DNA of 34,597 bases from an uncultured Alphaproteobacteria bacterium (GTDB lineage: Bacteria > Pseudomonadota > Alphaproteobacteria > Rs-D84). Below, one piece after another: positions 7,311 to 12,098 of this stretch (the stretch's first letter is position 1; the number at the start of each line of letters is the position of its first letter). The stretch is taken from the NCBI GenBank assembly GCA_947053455.1, contig CAMRSV010000007.1, positions 1-34,597 on the forward strand. Direction: 5' to 3'. The notes under the pieces were generated by a model. It was not told where the DNA came from. It did no database searches and was given only the letters and a program-made list of their open reading frames with translations. The position numbers and the translations under genes were made by a program.

Positions 7311-7467
7311 TGCAAAGGGAAACCGGCGCATGGGTGTAGAAACCCACAATAGGAAACATTTACTCCAGTTTGGCTGGAGGCGTGCGATATATATAAATAA
7401 GCACGACTATACTATTGTAGTTTCTAACCTCCAGCCGTTTGGTTTTTGCCAAACGGTTTTGTTTTTT
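7311..7467 (+). ncRNA. Repeated structured leader RNA, copy A, upstream of an HTH gene
   Basis: This is the most compact copy. P2 is TGGGT/ACCCA (7331-7335, 7342-7346) with loop GTAGAA. P3 is CTCCAG/CTGGAG (7363-7368, 7374-7379). The competing P4 is GGCTGGAGG (7372-7380) with CCTCCAGCC (7428-7436), 9 perfect pairs. Inside P4 are two hairpins: CGTGC/GCACG (7381-7385, 7401-7405) and ACTATA/TGTAGT (7406-7411, 7416-7421). The terminator CCGTTTGG/CCAAACGG (7435-7442, 7449-7456), followed by TTTT, G and six T, overlaps P4 by 2 nt. P3 and P4 share the strand CTGGAG, so they exclude each other. Termination would be expected when P4 is not formed. Confidence 0.78.
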
Positions 7468-7494
7468 AATTAACCAAAAACATGGAGAATAAAA

Positions 7495-7875
7495 ATGACA
7501 ATGAAACTAAACCAGCGGACAGACGACACCGCACCGCGGGCATATCAATTGCAGCGTGCGGCAATTGGTAAATTTTCAAAGAAATTGCCGCCATCATTAT
7601 TGCTGTATCGTGCGCGTGAACTATTGGGTGTGTCGCGTCAACAAATGGCGCAGCATATGGGCATACCATCCAGTATGTTAAGCAAGTTTGAATATGGAAA
7701 ACTGCGTATGCCGAACAGTTTTCTGATAAAGATATTTATGTTTGGTCTGGATTTCTGGGCGGATGGTATTTATTGGGTTACAACAGACGAAGACCCGCGT
7801 ATAACAAAACATAAACAGAAAATTGAACGGCGGGCTAATTTGGCGGCAACAGGTGACGCGCAACGCGTCCAGTAA
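7495..7875 (+). CDS. Xre-type helix-turn-helix DNA-binding protein
   Basis: 126 aa. The central Cro/C1-type HTH spans about residues 38-85 (ARELLGVSRQQMAQHMGIPSSMLSKFEYGKLRMPNS), with helix 2-turn-recognition helix in SRQQMAQHMGIPSSMLSKFE. The flanks are basic and there is no obvious ligand-binding domain, so it is probably a small dimeric repressor or activator. The start at 7495 has GGAG at 7483-7486; a second ATG two codons later is possible. It is the only regulator-like gene found behind the repeated leader RNA. It may be co-controlled with, or control, the secreted-protein genes that carry the same leader; that link is inference. Confidence 0.8.
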   Translation: MTMKLNQRTDDTAPRAYQLQRAAIGKFSKKLPPSLLLYRARELLGVSRQQMAQHMGIPSSMLSKFEYGKLRMPNSFLIKIFMFGLDFWADGIYWVTTDEDPRITKHKQKIERRANLAATGDAQRVQ

Positions 7876-7884
7876 TCGTAAAAC

Positions 7885-7909
7885 AATCCCCCAAAACGGG
7901 GGATTTTTA
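7885..7909 (+). terminator. Terminator of the HTH gene
   Basis: AATCCCCC pairs with GGGGGATT around AAAAC, followed by further T. The convergent corA gene ends at 7941. Confidence 0.88.
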
Positions 7910-7940
7910 ATACCGTTGTATATTGCCGCATTTACGGGCA

Positions 7941-8825
7941 TCATATAATGCGTTTGCACATCGCGCCAAACATCGCATATCCAACCAACAATGCCATTAT
8001 CAGCACAAATATCACAATCGCCGTATTATCATACTGCGCCAGTGGCAGTTTCATGTTCATTCCATAAAAACCAACAATCACCGTCGGCGCCATCAAGATA
8101 ATGTTCCACATTGTCAAACGATTAATATACGTGTTTGAATCCATATTAATAACACTTTCAAATGTTTCCTTGATGGATTTTAGCATTTTGCTGTAACTGG
8201 TCACAACCTCGGTGGCCTGGGACAATTCAATACGCGCATCTTCGGCCAGTTCTGCGGCTTCGTCAGTCTTTACAAATCCGCGCACCTTTTCCAATTTATC
8301 CAACACCGCAACATTGCCCTTTATTCCCGCCATGTAAAGTGTGTAACTATTTTCAACCTCTAGCAACGCCATCAGTTCTTTTTTGCGAATGCGTTCCTGC
8401 AACGCCTTTTTTGATTCCAACACACGGCGGTTTAACTGTTTCAAAAACCGCAGATATGATTCCGCAATATAATAAATTATATTTAAAATAAATTCTTCAC
8501 GTGTGGTTTTTTCATCCTTTTTTATCTTGTCTAGAATATCGCACCGCTTGCGGCAAACGGTAATAACACGACCACCCGAATAAATGATAGACAGCGGTTC
8601 TGTGTGCCACAATGTATCCGTTTCCCGGTTCACTATGGGGAAACGAACAATTATAACCTTGTAATCGTCTTCAACCTCGAACCGTGGCTGTTCGTCGGGG
8701 TCTAAAATGTCGGAAATCGTGTCCTCGTCAATTTTGTATTCTGTCTGCAGTCTTTCAAAATCCGCATGATCAGGATTGCCAACATTGACCCAAGAGAAGG
8801 TTTTTAATTTTTCTGTGACAAACAT
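7941..8825 (-). CDS. corA: CorA-family magnesium/divalent metal channel
   Basis: 294 aa. The N-terminal cytoplasmic domain is acidic (MFVTEKLKTFSWVNV, then DEDTISDILDPDEQPRFEVED). A long helical stalk follows (about 120-225). Two transmembrane segments lie at the C-terminus; the first ends in the signature YGMN (residues 254-257, FYGMNMKLP). The protein ends in a basic tail. CorA forms pentamers in the inner membrane and lets Mg2+ in. GGGAG precedes the ATG at 8825, and the promoter is at 8878-8906. It is convergent with the HTH gene. The GMN motif makes the family assignment firm; the exact metal cannot be told. Confidence 0.92.
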   Translation of the reverse strand: MFVTEKLKTFSWVNVGNPDHADFERLQTEYKIDEDTISDILDPDEQPRFEVEDDYKVIIVRFPIVNRETDTLWHTEPLSIIYSGGRVITVCRKRCDILDKIKKDEKTTREEFILNIIYYIAESYLRFLKQLNRRVLESKKALQERIRKKELMALLEVENSYTLYMAGIKGNVAVLDKLEKVRGFVKTDEAAELAEDARIELSQATEVVTSYSKMLKSIKETFESVINMDSNTYINRLTMWNIILMAPTVIVGFYGMNMKLPLAQYDNTAIVIFVLIMALLVGYAMFGAMCKRII

Positions 8826-8877
8826 GGCAATCTCCCTTTTTTATAAGACGCGGGTGCGCGGTAAATTAATACGCATT

Positions 8878-8906
8878 ATTCTATACCCAAAAAAACAAAA
8901 TTGCAA
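8878..8906 (-). promoter_or_regulatory. Probable corA promoter
   Basis: Minus strand: TTGCAA (8901-8906), 17-bp spacer, TAGAAT (8878-8883). Confidence 0.5.
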
Positions 8907-8990
8907 TTTATTCTGGGAATAAAAATTCATACTTTACATAAATCCCGTATGATAAAATAAAACCGAAAAATTAATAAGGAGGTATCAACC

Positions 8991-9107
8991 ATGGCAAACA
9001 AAACACCACAGACAAATTCATTCACAATTGCACACTATATACTGCTGTTTCTGGTTGTGGCGCTATGCATTGGAATTATTGCATGGGTTATGGTTCACGC
9101 AAAATAA
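8991..9107 (+). CDS. 38-aa single-transmembrane peptide
   Basis: Very small gene with an excellent start signal: AAGGAGGT ends 7 nt before the ATG. The product starts with a polar stretch (MANKTPQTNSFTIAH). About 20 hydrophobic residues follow (YILLFLVVALCIGIIAWVMV), then HAK. It therefore looks like a one-pass inner-membrane peptide, with the N-terminus probably cytoplasmic or short. It lies between corA (divergent) and tRNA-Pro; the tRNA has its own promoter starting 8 nt after the stop. No toxin partner or antisense RNA was identified. Coding is supported by the ribosome-binding site and the membrane helix, not by homology. Confidence 0.65.
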   Translation: MANKTPQTNSFTIAHYILLFLVVALCIGIIAWVMVHAK

Positions 9108-9114
9108 AAAACAA

Positions 9115-9143
9115 TTGTAATTTTGAATATTATCAGCTATATT
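9115..9143 (+). promoter_or_regulatory. Promoter of tRNA-Pro
   Basis: TTGTAA (9115-9120), 17-bp spacer, TATATT (9138-9143), 11 nt before the mature tRNA 5' end. Confidence 0.6.
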
Positions 9144-9154
9144 AGCCCACATGT

Positions 9155-9231
9155 CGGGGTGTAGCTCAGCCTGGTAGAGTACTTGCATGGGGTGCAAGGG
9201 GTCGCAGGTTCGATTCCTGTCACCCCGACCA
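9155..9231 (+). tRNA. tRNA-Pro(GGG)
   Basis: 77 nt with encoded CCA. The acceptor CGGGGTG pairs with CACCCCG. The D arm has GCTCAGCCTGGTAGAG. The anticodon stem CTTGC/GCAAG encloses loop ATGGGGT, anticodon GGG at 9089+100 (9189-9191). The A32-U38 loop pair is typical of proline GGG tRNAs. The T arm is CAGGTTCGATTCCTG. It is followed by a terminator and by a tandem repeat containing its own 3' end. Confidence 0.95.
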
Positions 9232-9580
9232 AAAAATTCAATCGGCCGAAGTGCCGATTTATTTTTTGGATTTCGGGTGCGGAAGAGAACCTGCGACACG
9301 CAGGGTCGTCTGCAAAGTTGGCGAAAACAAGTATTTACGCAGTTTGAGCCTTACGAGCGGAAAGGGGCCCGCCGCAACATTTGCGGTGGGAATTACATTC
9401 CTGTCACCCCGACCAAAAAATTCAATCGGCCTTATGCCAGTTTATTTTTTTGGATTGCGGGTGCAAAAGAGTACCTGTGGCGCGCAAGTTCATCTGCGAC
9501 GTTGGCAAAAACAAGCTTCTGTGCGGTTTGAACCGTATAAGCCAAAGGTGTCAATTGGGTATAAATATCAATCACATATT
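9213..9580 (+). repeat. Diverged tandem duplication of the tRNA-Pro 3' end and its downstream sequence
   Basis: Unit 1 runs from about 9213 to 9396 and unit 2 from about 9397 to 9580, offset 184 bp. Both begin ATTCCTGTCACCCCGACC, the last 18 nt of the tRNA apart from its final A, then AAAAAATTCAATCGGCC. They stay recognisable through TTTATTTTTT, GGATT, CGGGTGC, TCTGC, GTTGGC, AAAACAAG and GTTTGA. The second copy cannot form a tRNA. The block fills most of the gap before acpS; open frames across it are treated as chance. Confidence 0.85.
9240..9267 (+). terminator. Terminator of tRNA-Pro
   Basis: AATCGGC (9240-9246) pairs with GCCGATT (9253-9259), followed by a T-rich tract. In the second repeat unit the matching hairpin is degraded. 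Confidence 0.75.
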
Positions 9581-9650
9581 TTATGCTTGCACGAATCGGA
9601 AAAAAGTTATTAGTATGCGCATGTAAATTCAAATATACAGGGGGCATTTC

Positions 9651-10028
9651 ATGATTATTGGCATTGGAATCGATTTGGTTGAATGCGGTCGTTTCTTGGA
9701 TTGGTCCGCGTTCAAAAAACAGCGCATATTTACAAAAAAAGAATTGGAATATGCCGATGCAGATAATGCGAACGCGGAAAAACATTTGGCAAACTTCTGG
9801 GCCGCACGCGAGGCTTGCTTAAAAGCACTTGGAACAGGATTTGGTGACGACATTGCGTTTTCCGACGTATCGGTTGTACATAACGACGCGGGTCGTCCGG
9901 AACTGTTAATAGCCGGCGGCGCCAAGGCCGCATTAAAAGAACGCGCCGGTGGCGATGCTCGTATTCACCTGTCTATAACAGACCAAGATGATTATTCCGC
10001 TGCAATCGTGGTTATTGAAAAAGAATAA
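9651..10028 (+). CDS. acpS: Holo-[acyl-carrier-protein] synthase
   Basis: 125 aa, standard AcpS length. It transfers 4'-phosphopantetheine from CoA to apo-ACP in the cytoplasm, which fatty-acid and lipid A synthesis need. Signatures: N-terminal GIGIDLVE with the metal-binding Asp8, then FWAAREACLKALGTGF (about residues 49-64) with the metal-binding Glu, and the C-terminal HLSITDQDDYSAAIV. GGGGG at 9640-9644 precedes the ATG. It is a lone gene between the tRNA repeat and a symmetric terminator. Confidence 0.95.
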   Translation: MIIGIGIDLVECGRFLDWSAFKKQRIFTKKELEYADADNANAEKHLANFWAAREACLKALGTGFGDDIAFSDVSVVHNDAGRPELLIAGGAKAALKERAGGDARIHLSITDQDDYSAAIVVIEKE

Positions 10029-10030
10029 TT

Positions 10031-10054
10031 AAAAACCGCCAAATGGCGGTTTTT
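10031..10054. terminator. Symmetric terminator between acpS and the convergent Cys-rich gene
   Basis: AAAAACCGCC pairs with GGCGGTTTTT around AAAT, giving a T-run on either strand. Confidence 0.9.
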
Positions 10055-10056
10055 AA

Positions 10057-10731
10057 TTAATTTTTATATGAACAATTTTCGGTTAATGTGTATTGCCCAA
10101 CCGTATCGTTTATATTAGTTCCTGATGGAAGGTAACAACCAGTCTTTAGCGTAGCCCCCGCGTTAGATGTACCATTATCCGGACATTTGGAACACCCGGA
10201 TGCACCATTGATTGATGTACCGTAATATCCCGCCGCACAACGATATTTTGTTGAAACCTTACATTCACCACATTCACATGTTCTAAAAATTTGTTTTTCA
10301 TAACCCGTGCCAAACGCAACCCATGCATCACTGGTGCAATTTGTACATGCCGGACATGAACATACACGCACAGCATTTTCAATATTCGTCTGATCAGATG
10401 AATTTAGAATATAAGTGCAAACTTTTGTTTTATCGCCATAATACGTATTACTTAAACTAACCCGTGGGGTAAGCGTACCTTTACCCTTGCACTTTGTGCA
10501 AGATGTTACATATGCAAAATTTTTCTGACTATAAGTTTTATAACTTGTGTCATTGATTGTCTTGGCACATGCCCAGGTGGCCTCGGCACAATTAGGAATC
10601 ATATAGTAAGATGAGTTTGCAGGCATGTCAGACGGACATTCAAAAAAACTACACGGCTCACCCATAGAATCTTGCGGGACTAATACCACCAAAGAAACAA
10701 GCATTAAATATATTCTTATAATTTTTTTCAT
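10057..10731 (-). CDS. Secreted Cys-rich protein, paralogue of 11104-11763
   Basis: 224 aa. The start at 10731 (MKKIIRIYLMLVSLVVLV) gives a signal peptide cleaved near SMG-EPC, and GGAG lies 8 nt upstream. The mature part has over 20 Cys in short motifs (CTKCKGKG, CSCPACTNC, CECGECK), then a terminal module with YRCAAGYYGTS, GCSKCPDNGTS and TGCYLPSGT, ending in ENCSYKN. The terminal module matches the neighbour at 11104-11763 closely (YRCAANYYGSS, GCRACPNGG, SCYLSTGT, GNCYYKQ), so the two are paralogues. The pattern suggests a disulfide-stabilised periplasmic or surface protein; no enzymatic residues are visible. It is transcribed alone from the promoter at 10983-11011 through leader copy C. 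Confidence 0.75.
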   Translation of the reverse strand: MKKIIRIYLMLVSLVVLVPQDSMGEPCSFFECPSDMPANSSYYMIPNCAEATWACAKTINDTSYKTYSQKNFAYVTSCTKCKGKGTLTPRVSLSNTYYGDKTKVCTYILNSSDQTNIENAVRVCSCPACTNCTSDAWVAFGTGYEKQIFRTCECGECKVSTKYRCAAGYYGTSINGASGCSKCPDNGTSNAGATLKTGCYLPSGTNINDTVGQYTLTENCSYKN

Positions 10732-10756
10732 CTCCAATTCTCCATACAATATCAAA

Positions 10757-10975
10757 CAAAAAACCACCAAAATTTTTAGTGGTCAGGAGGTTGAATACAA
10801 TTGACAGAATTGTGCTGCGTATTTTTTATATTTCGCAAGCCCTCCTGACCATGGGTCAGGAGTTTATTTTTCGCCAAAACAATAAAAATTGCATATAAGT
10901 ATATATGCCAAATAAATATTATGTTTTAGCGCTGTCATAGAGGTATTCACACCCCACCAACGGAAAGCCCGTCAG
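10757..10975 (-). ncRNA. Repeated structured leader RNA, copy C
   Basis: Minus-strand 5' UTR of the 224-aa gene. P1: ACGG/CCGT. P2: GGGGT/ACCTC (10951-10955 with 10940-10944), loop GTGAAT. The variable arm closes with CGCTAAAAC/GTTTTGGCG and has an inner GCATATA/TATATGC. P3: CTCCTGACC/GGTCAGGAG with a 3-nt loop (10854-10862, 10842-10850). P4: GGTCAGGAGG (10841-10850) with CCTCCTGACC (10781-10790), 10 perfect pairs. Inside P4 are TGCG/CGCA and ACAATT/AATTGT hairpins. The terminator ACCAC/GTGGT plus six T (10757-10783) overlaps P4 by 3 nt. Confidence 0.78.
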
Positions 10976-10982
10976 CATAAAA

Positions 10983-11011
10983 ATTATATATAATTTTGAA
11001 AAAACACGCAA
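10983..11011 (-). promoter_or_regulatory. Promoter of leader copy C
   Basis: Minus strand: TTGCGT (11006-11011), 17-bp spacer, TATAAT (10983-10988). Confidence 0.75.
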
Positions 11012-11078
11012 GAAAAATTCCATAAAATAGAACCTGATTACAAAATATGTACGAAACATTCATAAATTTTTTATCAAT

Positions 11079-11099
11079 AAAAAACCGCCCAGCGGCGGT
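11079..11099 (-). terminator. Terminator of the 219-aa Cys-rich gene
   Basis: Minus strand ACCGCC/GGCGGT with a 4-nt loop and a T-run. It separates the two tandem leader-gene units, so copy C is not simply read through from copy D. Confidence 0.85.
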
Positions 11100-11103
11100 T
11101 TTA

Positions 11104-11763
11104 TTACTGTTTGTAATAACAATTACCGGTATATTGATAAGAACCAGTCACATCAGAGGCACTAGTTCCAGTGGATAAATAACAACTTGTTATTGATGTG
11201 CTGCCGGCTTGGGATTTGCCGCCATTTGGACATGCACGGCAACCTGATGTACCATTAGTGGAACTGCCGTAATAATTAGCTGCGCAACGATATTGATAGT
11301 TTTTTTTACATACCCCGCAAACACAATACGCAACCTGTTTTTTTTGATAACCTGTATTACCTGCCGTCCAACTGCCATCTGAACAGTCTGAACATGATGG
11401 CGCAACACATTCATACATCCCAGTACTGCATGTAGCACCCTTATATGTTATGTCAATAGCTTTCCTTGTCGCGGCACCAGAACATGTATTGCACGATTTA
11501 AATCCAACATACGCACTACCATATAGTGAAAATGCCAAGTCAGAAGATAAAGCTGGATTGTTTACCCCCGGCAAAAGGAAAAATGTAGGCGTTGAACTAT
11601 AATTAGAACAACATGACGGAGCAGATACATAACTGCCCACCAAAGTATTTAAGCTGACCCCATCATTAGTTCGAGATATTTCCATACATCTGGCCGCAAA
11701 AGCCCCATTCATAGGCAGCATCTGCATCATAACCGCCCCAATTACAAACATTGTTTGCTTCAT
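11104..11763 (-). CDS. Secreted Cys-rich protein, paralogue of 10057-10731
   Basis: 219 aa. The signal peptide MKQTMFVIGAVMMQMLPM continues to a likely cleavage at AFA-ARC. GGAG lies 8 nt before the ATG at 11763. The mature protein holds a short central Cys array (APSCSDCSDGS, YCVCGVCKKN) and the same C-terminal module as its neighbour: YRCAANYYGSS, GCRACPNGGKSQAGS, SCYLSTGT, YTGNCYYKQ. The N-terminal halves differ much more than the C-terminal module, as if they evolve faster. A cell-envelope or surface location is inferred from the signal peptide and Cys content. Transcription is from 12005-12033 through leader copy D. Confidence 0.75.
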   Translation of the reverse strand: MKQTMFVIGAVMMQMLPMNGAFAARCMEISRTNDGVSLNTLVGSYVSAPSCCSNYSSTPTFFLLPGVNNPALSSDLAFSLYGSAYVGFKSCNTCSGAATRKAIDITYKGATCSTGMYECVAPSCSDCSDGSWTAGNTGYQKKQVAYCVCGVCKKNYQYRCAANYYGSSTNGTSGCRACPNGGKSQAGSTSITSCYLSTGTSASDVTGSYQYTGNCYYKQ

Positions 11764-11784
11764 TTTTACTTCTCCAATGATTTC

Positions 11785-11997
11785 AAAGAAAACCACCAAA
11801 AATTCGGTGGTCAGGAGGTTGAAGACAATTGATAGAATTGTGCTGCGTATTTTTTATATTTCGCAAGCCCTCCTGACCAAAGATCAGGAGTTTGTTTTTC
11901 GTCGAAAGAATAAAAACAGCGCAAAATACGCGCCATAAATAACAATTCCGACGCTACCATAGAGGTCTTCACACCCCACCATCAGAAAACCCGACGG
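11785..11997 (-). ncRNA. Repeated structured leader RNA, copy D
   Basis: Nearly identical to copy C from P3 to the terminator. P2: GGGGT/ACCTC with loop GTGAAG (11973-11977, 11962-11966). The variable arm closes with CGTCG/CGACG, replacing the C-copy pairs with different but still complementary bases. P3: CTCCTGATC/GGTCAGGAG, with one G-U pair. P4: GGTCAGGAGG (11869-11878) with CCTCCTGACC (11809-11818). The terminator ACCACC/GGTGGT (11806-11811 with 11792-11797) overlaps P4 by 3 nt and is followed by TTTTCTTT. Confidence 0.78.
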
Positions 11998-12004
11998 CAT
12001 AAAA

Positions 12005-12033
12005 ATTATATATATAAATAAGAAAACACGCAA
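12005..12033 (-). promoter_or_regulatory. Promoter of leader copy D
   Basis: Minus strand: TTGCGT (12028-12033), 17-bp spacer, TATAAT (12005-12010), the same hexamers as copy C. Confidence 0.75.
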
Positions 12034-12098
12034 GAAAAATCCCCCCGAACTTTATACCTGTTAACAAGGGGATAGATGAAACAAAAAGTAAAGATATT

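Noticed and set aside
7311-7467. Leader RNA as group I intron, retron RNA, CRISPR repeat or c-di-GMP riboswitch
   Set aside because: No intron core elements, no reverse transcriptase, no regular repeat-spacer array, and the GCAAAGGG start resembles the c-di-GMP class only over a few bases without its other conserved parts.
9187-9613. Open frames running out of tRNA-Pro
   Set aside because: They translate the tRNA and its tandem repeat, lack start signals, and keep similar peptides only because the DNA is duplicated.
10841-10850. GGAGG in the switch as a ribosome-binding site for a leader peptide
   Set aside because: Copies C and D have a TTG nearby with a short frame, but copies A, B and E lack any start at that place, so a conserved leader peptide is not supported.
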